From: Streptomyces scabichelini
Lineage (GTDB): Bacteria; Actinomycetota; Actinomycetes; Streptomycetales; Streptomycetaceae
Direction: 5' to 3'
DNA: 52,528 nucleotides
Assembly (NCBI RefSeq): GCF_011045015.1
Contig: NZ_JAAKZY010000057.1
Span: 1-52,528, forward strand
This document shows, piece after piece, positions 40,760 through 48,991 of the stretch. The stretch's first letter is position 1. Each line of letters starts with the position of its first letter. Under the pieces are notes generated by a model. The model was not told the origin of the DNA. It searched no databases and saw only the letters and a list, made by a program, of their open reading frames with translations. The position numbers were made by a program, and so were the translations under genes.

Positions 40760-42388
40760 TCAGCGGCCGCTGCCGAGGGCGCGTCGGCCCCGGCCCTGGC
40801 CGCGGCCCTGCGACAGGACGGGCAGGTTGTTGCGGGGCGGGGCGCCGGACGTGTCCTCTTCAAGGCGCAGGGCGAGCGCCGGGCAGCGGCGTACGGCGCG
40901 GATGGCCTTCTGCTCCGCGTAGCGGGGCACCTGCCCCTGTGCGACGGTCGGGAAGCCGTCGGCGCCCAGTTCGAAGACCTCCGGGAGGATGTCGGCGCAC
41001 AGACCGTGTCCCTGGCAGAGCGTCCAGTCGACGTAGATCTTCTGCCGGCTGGGACCTGCCTCCAGCTGCCCCTGGCCGCCCGGGATGCCGGTCGGTTGCT
41101 GGCCGCCCTCGAAGAGCGGCAGAACGCCCTCCACGGGCCTGCCGCAGCCGTTGCCGAGGACATGTGCGGCCAGGTCGTCCGTGAACGCCTTGATGGTCGA
41201 CTCCAGGAACATCGCGGAGCCGTCCGGGTGCGAGCACGCACCGCGTCGCTTCACGGCATGGGCGACCTGCTTCAGCGCTTCCAGAGCGGCGGGACCGCCG
41301 CCGTTGAGGATGTCCTCCATGCCGCGCGCCGCGGCGGGCAGACCGAGGTAGCAGGGACCGCACTGTCCCGCGCTCTCCTCGGCCAGCCACTGCGCCACCC
41401 GCAGCGACTCGCCCAGCGGGCACGTCTCCTGGCTGATCGGGAGGATCGCGCCCGCGCCGAGCGAACCGCCCACCGCGTCCAGGGAGTTGCGCGAGACGAT
41501 GGCCTCGTTGACCGTCGCCGCGTCGATCCACTTGCCGTGGTAGCCGCCGGTCAGCACGCCCTGCGGGACCGGCGGCGCGCCGGCGAGCTGGAGCACGTAC
41601 CGCAGCGGCACACCGGTCGGCATCTCGATCACCATGGGGCGCGCGACCGCGCCGGAGACGGTGACCATGATCGTGCCGGGCTCGTCGTACAGACCGGTGT
41701 TGCCGTAGCGCTCGGAGCCGATGCGCGCGGCGATCGCCAGCTGGGCGAACGTCTCGGCGTTGGACAGCAGCGTGGGGGCGCCGCCGACGCCGCTCTGCGA
41801 GGCGCTGATCTTGCGGCCAGGCGGGATCGCCGGGCCGCCGTCGATGGAGCGGATCAGCGAGGCGGCCGCCCCGGTCACCATCCGCACCGGATTGCGCTGC
41901 ACGCGCGCGCGGAGGACCGATCCGCGCCGGTTGCTCAGGCCGCGCTCGGCGAGCGCGGCCTCCATGGACTTCTGGGTGGATTCACGTGTCACCCCGACCA
42001 CGAGGGTGCGGGCACCGAGGGCCTCCGCGACCAGCAGGGCGCCGTCCAGGATGAGGTGCGGAGCACGGTTGATCAGCACCGTGTCCTTGCGGCAGGCCGG
42101 CTCGTCCTCACTGCCGTTGACGACGACCACGGGCCGGACGCCGCGTTTGATCGCGGACTCCGCGACCGACCGCAGCTTCTTGTGGAAGGGGAAGCCCGCT
42201 CCGCCGCGGCCCTTCAGGGAAATCCGCTCGGCCAGCAGTGCCAGCTGCTCCCCGCCCATCGGCTCGAGCGGACCGTGCACCTTCAGGTGCATGTCGAGAT
42301 CGAGTCTTTCGACCAGGTCGAAGCCCGAGGTGAGCTGGGGAAGCCCGACCACGCGGACCTCGGGGACATCGGGCAGAGCGGCGTTCAC
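40760..42388 (-). CDS. NuoF-like flavo/Fe-S protein fused to a ferredoxin domain
   Basis: This 542-residue protein resembles NuoF (51-kDa subunit of complex I). It has the FMN-binding GRGGAGFP (residues 60–67), the SLBB region, NAET (about 210–213) and the 4Fe-4S ligands CGPC…C (ESAGQCGPCYLG, RRGACSHPDG). The NuoF NADH-binding GEETAL is replaced by GAAASL (173–178), so NAD(H) use is doubtful. The last ~90 residues form a small ferredoxin domain (CQGHGLCADILPEVFEL … RRCPALAL) of the 3Fe-4S/4Fe-4S actinobacterial type. GTG 42388 shares one base with the stop of the haem-membrane gene, so the two form a tightly coupled operon. The inferred role is passing electrons between a soluble partner and the membrane haem protein. 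Confidence 0.88.
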   Translation of the reverse strand: MNAALPDVPEVRVVGLPQLTSGFDLVERLDLDMHLKVHGPLEPMGGEQLALLAERISLKGRGGAGFPFHKKLRSVAESAIKRGVRPVVVVNGSEDEPACRKDTVLINRAPHLILDGALLVAEALGARTLVVGVTRESTQKSMEAALAERGLSNRRGSVLRARVQRNPVRMVTGAAASLIRSIDGGPAIPPGRKISASQSGVGGAPTLLSNAETFAQLAIAARIGSERYGNTGLYDEPGTIMVTVSGAVARPMVIEMPTGVPLRYVLQLAGAPPVPQGVLTGGYHGKWIDAATVNEAIVSRNSLDAVGGSLGAGAILPISQETCPLGESLRVAQWLAEESAGQCGPCYLGLPAAARGMEDILNGGGPAALEALKQVAHAVKRRGACSHPDGSAMFLESTIKAFTDDLAAHVLGNGCGRPVEGVLPLFEGGQQPTGIPGGQGQLEAGPSRQKIYVDWTLCQGHGLCADILPEVFELGADGFPTVAQGQVPRYAEQKAIRAVRRCPALALRLEEDTSGAPPRNNLPVLSQGRGQGRGRRALGSGR

Positions 42389-43773
42389 TAAAAGCCTCCG
42401 GAAGGCGCGTTCCAGGGTTCGCCGGAGCTGGGTGCATCGAAAGCACCGGGCAGCGTTTCAGTGGCGGGACCGCTGTCGTACGTGTCATTCGTGTTGTACG
42501 TACCGAGGGGGTCGTTCGTCTCACCGGTGTCGTACAAATCACTGGACCCGTACGCAGGGATCGCGCCGGTGTCGTAGGTGGTGCCGTACGCCGGGATGGA
42601 GCCGGTGTCATACGTCATGTCGTACGCCGTGCCGTTCGCGGGCGAGCTGTAGGTGGCGTTGTACGTGGTGGGCGCCTCGGTGGGGCGCGGCGGGGCCTCG
42701 TACAGCGGCGGGGACGGGGCCGGCCAGCGGGGGGCGTTGTCGTCGACGCGCGGCAGCGACTCCGTGGGCTGCATGTCCATCGGAACCTGCTGCATGCGCT
42801 GGGTCGGCTCGGGCTGCCCCAGGGGGTCCTGCACGCGCGGGATGCTGCCGGTGTTGGACACGGCCCGGTAGGCGGCCGCGAAGCCGCCGGTGTCGGTGAG
42901 GGCGTTAGACCCGGTGTCCGTGAGGGCGGAGCGCTGCCCGGTGTCGTACAGCGAGGCGTTCGACGGGGACGACGTCCGCTGCTGGGGCACCTTCCCCTGC
43001 GGGAAGCCCGGCCGTGAACCGGCGCCCGCCATCGCGGAATCCGCCGTGGCACGGCGTGCCGGAGGCTCCTCGCGGATCGGCCGGTTGCCGGACCCCATCA
43101 GGTCCAGGACCCGCCGGGACACCTTCCGCTTGAACGGCAGGGGAGCCGCGCGCAGGGCCAGGGCGCCGCCGACGGCGACGATGGTCAGGCTGTACATGAC
43201 CGTGACGTAGGTGGCGGCGGGACGCCCGGCGAACAGGCCGTGGACCAGCGCCGAGCACCATGCCGGGTAGGCCAGCATGTGCACCGCGCGCCAGCGCGCG
43301 GCGACCTGGACCGGGGACGCGAAGGCGCTGCGCAGGGCGCCGGTGAGGGCCGTGAAGATCATCAGTAGGCCGGCCAGCGAGCCGAAGCCGATGAGCCCTT
43401 CGGGGCCGCTGACGCCTCCGCTGAAGGGGATCAGCGCGGCGAGCACCGTCGTGTGGTCGAGCGCGATCTTGGCCGTGATGTGCAGCAGCAGGAAGGCGAC
43501 CGAGCTCACCGCTGTCGTCCTGTGCACGGCCTGGGCGATCAACCGCTGGCGTGTGTCGAGGAAGACCCGGTCGGTGGCGACGAGCCCCCAGACCACCGAG
43601 CAGGTGAGGGCGACGAGCGACAGAACGCCCGCGCCGAAGTTGAGGAAGTCGCGGAATCCGTCACCTCCGACCAGGACGAGCAGGGGTATGAGCAGCAGAG
43701 CGGCAGCTGTGATTCCTCCGCGGGCCGACCGGCTCTGGGGGAGCGAGCTGTTGTTCTTGCGGCGAGGGTTCAT
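42388..43773 (-). CDS. Ferric-reductase-like (haem b) transmembrane protein
   Basis: This 461-residue protein has about six membrane segments in residues 15–225. His pairs lie 14 apart in VHRTTAVSSVAFLLLH and 13 apart in VHMLAYPAWCSALVH, the spacing that holds two b haems in ferric-reductase/cytochrome-b-like domains. A cytoplasmic tail of about 220 residues is low-complexity with repeated YDTGxIPAYG and TDTG units. ATG 43773 has GGAG about 8 bases upstream (minus strand); a longer frame to 43833 lacks support. Paired with the NuoF-like protein it suggests a membrane electron-transfer complex. The substrate is unknown. Confidence 0.85.
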   Translation of the reverse strand: MNPRRKNNSSLPQSRSARGGITAAALLLIPLLVLVGGDGFRDFLNFGAGVLSLVALTCSVVWGLVATDRVFLDTRQRLIAQAVHRTTAVSSVAFLLLHITAKIALDHTTVLAALIPFSGGVSGPEGLIGFGSLAGLLMIFTALTGALRSAFASPVQVAARWRAVHMLAYPAWCSALVHGLFAGRPAATYVTVMYSLTIVAVGGALALRAAPLPFKRKVSRRVLDLMGSGNRPIREEPPARRATADSAMAGAGSRPGFPQGKVPQQRTSSPSNASLYDTGQRSALTDTGSNALTDTGGFAAAYRAVSNTGSIPRVQDPLGQPEPTQRMQQVPMDMQPTESLPRVDDNAPRWPAPSPPLYEAPPRPTEAPTTYNATYSSPANGTAYDMTYDTGSIPAYGTTYDTGAIPAYGSSDLYDTGETNDPLGTYNTNDTYDSGPATETLPGAFDAPSSGEPWNAPSGGF

Positions 43774-44035
43774 GGGGGCAACTCCGAACAGTTCGGGAAA
43801 GCGGTCCCGCTGCCGCACTCTAGGTCGAGACATACCGAGGGGTACGAGGTTTGAGTTATTGCGTTGTTACCAAGGCGCTTCCAGGGAGCTGTGATGCCCC
43901 TTAGAGGCCCTTACGCGAAGTAATCCTTGACCTTTGTTCAGCTTTTGGGGACCGCAACAAGAGTGTGGCACGCCGTGTCGCAGGCCCCCGGAATGCTCGT
44001 CGCGGCCCGCTCGGCGGCTGCGGTACCCTGACGCC
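43774..44035. other. Divergent intergenic region upstream of the haem-protein operon and leuS leader
   Basis: These 262 bases contain no convincing gene. On the minus strand TAGAGT (near 43817–43822) could be a -10 for the haem-protein operon. On the plus strand TTGACC near 43927 is a -35-like hexamer without a good partner. The local region 43845–43960 is AT-richer than average. Confidence 0.4.
44024..44029 (+). promoter_or_regulatory. -10 box of the leuS leader transcript
   Basis: TACCCT is followed by six bases and ATG 44036, placing the start at the ATG of the leader peptide. The leader peptide mRNA would itself be leaderless. Confidence 0.55.
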
Positions 44036-44074
44036 ATGCGTGCCGTACGCCTTCTGCTTAGCGAGCCGCGCTGA
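44036..44074 (+). CDS. leuS leader peptide (12 aa, three consecutive Leu)
   Basis: The frame ATG…TGA encodes MRAVRLLLSEPR. Its Leu codons are CTT-CTG-CTT (44051–44059). CTT is rare in such GC-rich genomes, which would make ribosome stalling sensitive to leucyl-tRNA supply. It sits 115 bases before leuS and directly before an attenuator hairpin set. Ribosome-mediated attenuation of leucine genes by Leu-rich leader peptides is known in actinobacteria. Confidence 0.75.
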   Translation: MRAVRLLLSEPR

Positions 44075-44145
44075 ACAGTCCCGGCCACCGACGAATCCGT
44101 GGCCGGAATCAGCGCGGCGACCCCTCCTGTGCGAGGGGCTTTTTC
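44065..44145 (+). promoter_or_regulatory. Leucine attenuator of leuS
   Basis: Helix A pairs 44065–44074 (the leader-peptide stop region) with 44109–44118 over 10 bp. Inside it, helix B pairs CCGGCCAC (44081–44088) with GTGGCCGG (44099–44106). The terminator helix CCCCTC (44121–44126)/GAGGGG (44133–44138) is followed by CTTTTTC. A ribosome stalled at the Leu codons would cover the 5' arm of helix A and should alter folding before the terminator. The exact antiterminator pairing is not resolved by eye. Confidence 0.7.
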
Positions 44146-44189
44146 ATTTCCGGCCGCTGGCAGAGACGATCGATGGAGCTTTGAGGATC

Positions 44190-47078
44190 ATGAGCGAGAC
44201 GAACCCCGCTGCCGCCTCCGAGGTGGTGGCGCCGCACCGCTACACGGCCGCCATGGCCAATGAGATCGAGGCACGCTGGCAGGACTTCTGGGAGGCTCGC
44301 GGCACCTATCAGGCGCCCAACCCGAGCGGTGACCTGGCCGGTGACCCGACGCTGGTCGCCAAGCCCAAGAAGTTCATCATGGACATGTTCCCGTACCCCT
44401 CCGGTGCGGGTCTGCACGTCGGCCACCCCCTGGGCTACATCGCCACCGATGTGTCCGCCCGGTACCAGCGCATGAGCGGCCACAACGTCCTGCACACCCT
44501 GGGCTTCGACGCCTTCGGCCTGCCCGCCGAGCAGTACGCGGTGCAGACCGGCACGCACCCGCGTGTGTCCACCGAGGCCAACATCAAGAACATGCAGGTG
44601 CAGCTGCGCCGGCTGGGCCTGGGCCACGACAACCGCCGGTCGTTCGGGACGATCGACCCGGACTACTACAAGTGGACCCAGTGGATCTTCCTGCAGATCT
44701 TCAACTCCTGGTACGACGACGAGGCGAAGAAGGCCCGCCCGATCGCCGAGCTGGTCGCCCAGTTCGAGAGCGGTGAGCGGGCCGTACCGAGTGCCGAGGG
44801 CCACGCGCGCGCGTGGAGGGACCTGACCGCCGCCGAGCGCGCCGACGTCCTGAGCGAGTTCCGGCTGGCGTACGCCTCCGACGCGCCCGTCAACTGGTGC
44901 CCCGGCCTGGGCACCGTCCTGGCGAACGAGGAGGTGACCGCGGACGGCCGCTCCGAGCGCGGCAACTTCCCCGTCTTCAAGGCCAAGCTGCGCCAGTGGA
45001 ACATGCGCATCACCGCGTACGCCGACCGGCTGCTGGACGGCCTGAACGCGCTGGACTGGCCCGAGGCCATCAAGCTGCAGCAGCGCAACTGGATCGGCCG
45101 CTCCGAGGGCGCCCGTGTCGACTTCCCGATCGACGGCGAGGTCATCACGGTCTTCACCACGCGCCAGGACACCCTGTTCGGCGCGACCTACATGGTTCTG
45201 GCGCCCGAGCACCCGCTGGTCGAGAAGTTCATCCCGGCCGCCTGGCCCGAGGGCACCCACGAGGTGTGGACCGGCGGCCACGCCACGCCCGCCGAAGCCG
45301 TCGCCGCCTACCGTGCCCAGGCCGCCTCGAAGTCCGACGTCGAGCGCCAGGCCGAGGCCAAGGACAAGACCGGCGTCTTCACCGGCTCGTACGCCACCAA
45401 CCCGGTCAGCGGCCAGCAGGTCCCCGTCTTCATCGCGGACTACGTGCTGATGGGCTACGGCACCGGCGCGATCATGGCCGTGCCGGCGCACGACACACGC
45501 GACTTCGCGTTCGCGCGCGCCTTCGAGCTGCCGATGCGCTGCGTGGTCGAACCCTCCGACGACCGCGGTACGGATCCCACTACGTGGGACGACGCGTTCG
45601 TCTCGTACGACGCGAAACTGGTCAACTCCTCGAGTGACGAGGTCTCCCTGGACGGCCTGGGCGTCGTCGAGGCCAAGGCGCGCATCACCGAGTGGCTGGA
45701 GCGCAAGGGCATCGGCGCGGGCACCGTCAACTTCCGTCTGCGCGACTGGCTGTTCAGCCGCCAGCGCTACTGGGGCGAGCCCTTCCCGATCGTCTACGAC
45801 GAGGAGGGCGTCGCCCACCCGCTGCCCGAGTCGATGCTGCCCCTGGAGCTGCCGGAGGTCGACGACTACTCGCCGCGCACCTTCGACCCGGACGACGCGA
45901 ACACGTCCCCGGAGACCCCGCTGTCCCGCAACGAGGACTGGGTCGCCGTCACGCTGGACCTGGGCGACGGCCGGGGCATGCGGAAGTACCGCCGCGAGAC
46001 CAACACCATGCCCAACTGGGCCGGTTCCTGCTGGTACGAGCTGCGCTACCTGGACCCGCACAACTCCGAGAAGCTGGTCGACCCGGAGAACGAGCGGTAC
46101 TGGATGGGCCCGCGCGACGGCATGCCGCACGGGGGCGTCGACCTGTACGTGGGCGGCGCGGAGCACGCTGTACTGCACCTGCTGTACGCGCGCTTCTGGT
46201 CCAAGGTCCTGTACGACCTGGGCCACATCTCGTCGGCCGAGCCGTTCCACAAGCTGTACAACCAGGGCATGATCCAGGCCTACGTCTACCGCGACAGCCG
46301 GGGCATCGCAGTGCCCGCCGCGGAGGTCGAGGAGCGCGACGGCGGGTACTACTACGAAGGCGAGAAGGTCACCCGGCTGCTGGGCAAGATGGGCAAGTCC
46401 CTGAAGAACGCGGTCACTCCGGACGAGATCTGCGACGAGTACGGGGCGGACACGCTGCGCCTGTACGAGATGGCGATGGGCCCCCTGGACGTGTCGCGGC
46501 CGTGGGACACGCGCGCGGTGGTGGGTCAGTTCCGGCTGCTGCAGCGGCTGTGGCGCAACGTCGTGGACGAGGCCACCGGTGCGGTGACGGTCGTGGACAC
46601 CGAGCCGGACGAGGACACGCTGCGTGCCCTGCACAAGGCGATCGACGGCGTACGCCATGACCTGGAGGGCATGCGCTTCAACACCGCCATCGCCAAGGTC
46701 ACCGAGCTGAACAACCACCTGACCAAGGCTGGGGGGCCGCTGCCGCGGTCGGTCGCCGAGTCCCTGGTGCTGCTGGTCGCGCCGCTGGCCCCGCACATCG
46801 CCGAGGAGCTGTGGCGCAAGCTGGGGCACACGGACTCGGTCGTCCACCAGGACTTCCCGGTCGCCGACCCGGCGTACGTCGTGGACGAGACCGTGACCTG
46901 CGTGGTGCAGGTCAAGGGCAAGGTCAAGGCGCGCCTGGAGGTGTCCCCGTCGATCTCCGACGAGGAGCTGGAGAAGGCGGCGCTGAGCGACGAGAAGGTC
47001 GTCGCGGCGCTGGACGGCGCGGGGATCCGCAAGGTGATCGTGCGGGCACCGAAGCTGGTGAACATCGTTCCTGCGTAA
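44190..47078 (+). CDS. leuS: Leucyl-tRNA synthetase
   Basis: This class I synthetase charges tRNA-Leu. It has 962 residues with the HIGH-type motif HVGHPLG (about 74–80, after MFPYPSGAGL) and a long connective-peptide editing domain (about 240–450). KMGKS (KMSKS) lies at about residues 732–736, followed by the anticodon-binding domain. The actinobacterial insert with IAELVAQFESGERAVPS is present. ATG 44190 is preceded by GAGGATC. The frame runs open upstream to 43965, but that part is the attenuator. Expression is probably controlled by the Leu leader upstream. A strong terminator follows. Confidence 0.98.
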   Translation: MSETNPAAASEVVAPHRYTAAMANEIEARWQDFWEARGTYQAPNPSGDLAGDPTLVAKPKKFIMDMFPYPSGAGLHVGHPLGYIATDVSARYQRMSGHNVLHTLGFDAFGLPAEQYAVQTGTHPRVSTEANIKNMQVQLRRLGLGHDNRRSFGTIDPDYYKWTQWIFLQIFNSWYDDEAKKARPIAELVAQFESGERAVPSAEGHARAWRDLTAAERADVLSEFRLAYASDAPVNWCPGLGTVLANEEVTADGRSERGNFPVFKAKLRQWNMRITAYADRLLDGLNALDWPEAIKLQQRNWIGRSEGARVDFPIDGEVITVFTTRQDTLFGATYMVLAPEHPLVEKFIPAAWPEGTHEVWTGGHATPAEAVAAYRAQAASKSDVERQAEAKDKTGVFTGSYATNPVSGQQVPVFIADYVLMGYGTGAIMAVPAHDTRDFAFARAFELPMRCVVEPSDDRGTDPTTWDDAFVSYDAKLVNSSSDEVSLDGLGVVEAKARITEWLERKGIGAGTVNFRLRDWLFSRQRYWGEPFPIVYDEEGVAHPLPESMLPLELPEVDDYSPRTFDPDDANTSPETPLSRNEDWVAVTLDLGDGRGMRKYRRETNTMPNWAGSCWYELRYLDPHNSEKLVDPENERYWMGPRDGMPHGGVDLYVGGAEHAVLHLLYARFWSKVLYDLGHISSAEPFHKLYNQGMIQAYVYRDSRGIAVPAAEVEERDGGYYYEGEKVTRLLGKMGKSLKNAVTPDEICDEYGADTLRLYEMAMGPLDVSRPWDTRAVVGQFRLLQRLWRNVVDEATGAVTVVDTEPDEDTLRALHKAIDGVRHDLEGMRFNTAIAKVTELNNHLTKAGGPLPRSVAESLVLLVAPLAPHIAEELWRKLGHTDSVVHQDFPVADPAYVVDETVTCVVQVKGKVKARLEVSPSISDEELEKAALSDEKVVAALDGAGIRKVIVRAPKLVNIVPA

Positions 47079-47101
47079 CGCGGTCGGGGTAGTCCCCTAC
47101 G

Positions 47102-47138
47102 GGCAGGTTGGGGGTTCCGCCGGAACCCCTGGCCTGCC
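47102..47138 (+). terminator. leuS terminator
   Basis: A continuous 17-pair stem (47102–47118 with 47122–47138, three G·U in the middle) with a 3-base loop is followed by TCTTCCGTTT. Confidence 0.85.
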
Positions 47139-47197
47139 TCTTCCGTTTACCGTGGAAGAGATCGCATGCACTGCAAGCAGGACCCGAGAGGAGCGTC

Positions 47198-47929
47198 ATG
47201 GAAGCCGTGGTCGCAATCGTGGCGCTGATCTTCGTGCTGTTCCTGGCCCTGGGGGCGTATGCGACGGTGAAGGTGGTCGGCGCCGCCAAGCGCGGAGTGG
47301 ACCGCACCGTCGCGCAGGCCCGCCGCACGGTGGAGGACTCCACACTCAGGGCGAAGACCCTCGCGCAGCCGGGAGCGTTCGGCGAGCTCGCCCGACTGCG
47401 GCTCTCCCTGCGTACGTCGATGCGAGCCACCCAGGACGCGCTGCACGCGGGCGTGGGCGAGGACGAGTCACTGAAGGAGTCCCTGGCACTCTTCCAGCGA
47501 CTCAGCGCGCACGGCCACGAACTGGACGCGGAGCTGAAGCGACTGGAGCGTGAGCCGAACAGGGCCCGCCTCGTCGAGCAGCTGCCGGAGCTGAGGGAGC
47601 GTACGGAGCAGATCACGAAGTCGGCCGACGCCTTGCGGTGGGCGGCGCGTGACCGGGCCCGGCGGTTCGCGGGCGACGACCTGGACTCGCTGAGCCAGCA
47701 GATCGACATGGAGGCGGGCGCGCTGCGGCACTGGACGACGGAGCCGGCGCCCGCGCAGTCGCCGCCCCCGTGGCCGGAGGCACCGGCCGCCGCGGGCGAC
47801 CAGCAGACCTGGCCGGACACCTCGGAGTCCCGCACCGCCGAGGAGCCCACCCGGCCCGCCATCACCCCGCCCGCACGGCGGCCCACCTACCCGTGGGAGA
47901 AGAAACCCCGTCCCGAGAGCACGACTTGA
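47198..47929 (+). CDS. Membrane-anchored coiled-coil protein, unknown function
   Basis: This 243-residue protein has one N-terminal membrane segment (about residues 3–23, VVAIVALIFVLFLALGAYATV). Long Arg/Glu/Leu-rich helices (about 27–175) are likely coiled coil (RTVAQARRTVEDSTLRAKT, LKRLEREPNRARLVEQLPELRERTEQ). A Pro-rich tail ends in RRPTYPWEKKPRPESTT. AGGAG (47189–47193) supports ATG 47198; the longer frame to 47108 crosses the leuS terminator and is rejected. It lies just before degV. No family name is offered. Confidence 0.85.
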   Translation: MEAVVAIVALIFVLFLALGAYATVKVVGAAKRGVDRTVAQARRTVEDSTLRAKTLAQPGAFGELARLRLSLRTSMRATQDALHAGVGEDESLKESLALFQRLSAHGHELDAELKRLEREPNRARLVEQLPELRERTEQITKSADALRWAARDRARRFAGDDLDSLSQQIDMEAGALRHWTTEPAPAQSPPPWPEAPAAAGDQQTWPDTSESRTAEEPTRPAITPPARRPTYPWEKKPRPESTT

Positions 47930-48006
47930 TCCGGGAGCACGACGTGATCCGGCCGGTCCAGGCGCGGGTGGCACGGGCCGGGCTGCCGCCCGCGCGTTCC
48001 TGCGGG

Positions 48007-48012
48007 TAATCT
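48007..48012 (+). promoter_or_regulatory. -10 box for a leaderless degV transcript
   Basis: TAATCT is followed by seven bases and ATG 48020, with no SD. Confidence 0.5.
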
Positions 48013-48019
48013 CCAGCTC

Positions 48020-48865
48020 ATGTCCCGCCATGTCGCGATCGTCACCGATTCAACGGCCTACCTGCCGCCGCGGACGATGGAGCGCCACGGCATCACCACG
48101 GTGCCCCTGACCGTGGTCCTCGGCGACCAGGCGCTCGAAGAGGGCACCGAGATCTCGGCCCGCTCGCTGGCGCTGGCACTGCAGAAGCGACGGCCCGTCA
48201 CCACGTCCCGGCCCAGCCCTCAGGTCTTCGCCGAGACCTACCGCAAGGTCGCCGAGTCGGGCGCCACCGGCATCGTCTCGCTGCATCTGTCCGCCGAGTT
48301 CTCGGGCACGTACGACGCGGCGGTGCTCGCGTCGCGCGAGGCGCCGGTGCCCGTACGGGTGGTGGACACCGGGATGGTCGCCATGGCCCTCGGCTTCTGT
48401 GCCCTGGCCGCGGCCGAGTCCGCGGAGGCGGACGGAACGATCGACGAGGCGGTGACCGCGGCGGAGAAGCGGGCCGCGGGCACATCCACGTACTTCTACG
48501 TCGACACGCTGGACTATCTGCGCCGGGGCGGCCGGATCGGGGCGGCGCAGGCCCTGTTCGGGTCCGCGCTGGCCGTGAAACCGCTGCTGCAGCTGGACGG
48601 CGGGCGGATCGAACTGCTGGAGAAGGTGCGGACCGCGTCCAAGGCGATCGCCCGCCTCGAGGAGATCGTGGCGGGGCGGGCGGGCAGCGCGCAGGTCGAC
48701 ATCGCGGTCCATCATCTCGCCGCGCCTGAACGGGCGTCGGCGCTTGCGGAGCGGTTGCGAGCTCGGGTACCGGGGCTGGCCGATCTGCATGTGAGTGAGG
48801 TCGGAGCGGTCATCGGGGCACATACCGGGCCCGGGTTGCTGGGGGCTGTGGTTTCGCCTCGGTGA
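48020..48865 (+). CDS. DegV-family fatty-acid-binding protein
   Basis: This 281-residue DegV/EDD fold protein binds fatty acids, often delivering them to a fatty-acid kinase. Family marks are VTDSTAYLPP at the N-terminus (the DS/T-T ligand loop), TSRPSPQVFAETY, HLSAEFSGTYDAA and FYVDTLDYLRRGGRIG, plus KPLLQLDGGRIELLEKVRT. No FakA-type kinase is in the window. Gene order DegV–ComEA–ComEC also occurs in mycobacteria. Probably leaderless from ATG 48020. Confidence 0.95.
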   Translation: MSRHVAIVTDSTAYLPPRTMERHGITTVPLTVVLGDQALEEGTEISARSLALALQKRRPVTTSRPSPQVFAETYRKVAESGATGIVSLHLSAEFSGTYDAAVLASREAPVPVRVVDTGMVAMALGFCALAAAESAEADGTIDEAVTAAEKRAAGTSTYFYVDTLDYLRRGGRIGAAQALFGSALAVKPLLQLDGGRIELLEKVRTASKAIARLEEIVAGRAGSAQVDIAVHHLAAPERASALAERLRARVPGLADLHVSEVGAVIGAHTGPGLLGAVVSPR

Positions 48866-48913
48866 GGTTTTTCACGGTGATCCCGGTGGGGGAGTCTCGT
48901 GAGGGCGACGGAG

Positions 48914-48922
48914 TTATCCACA
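48914..48922 (+). other. Single DnaA-box-like nonamer
   Basis: TTATCCACA matches the E. coli DnaA-box consensus exactly, in the gap between degV and comEA. It is embedded in AGTT…AACT. A lone box is weak evidence of DnaA control. Confidence 0.35.
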
Positions 48923-48991
48923 ACTGGGCGGTAATCCCCGGGAATTGAGCAAGATCATCGCGGTAGTGCCGTGGTGCCCGATTCTCGTGGC

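Noticed and set aside
43965..44189. Extended leuS start at 43965
   Set aside because: The extension reads through the leader peptide and attenuator; the family N-terminus begins at 44190.
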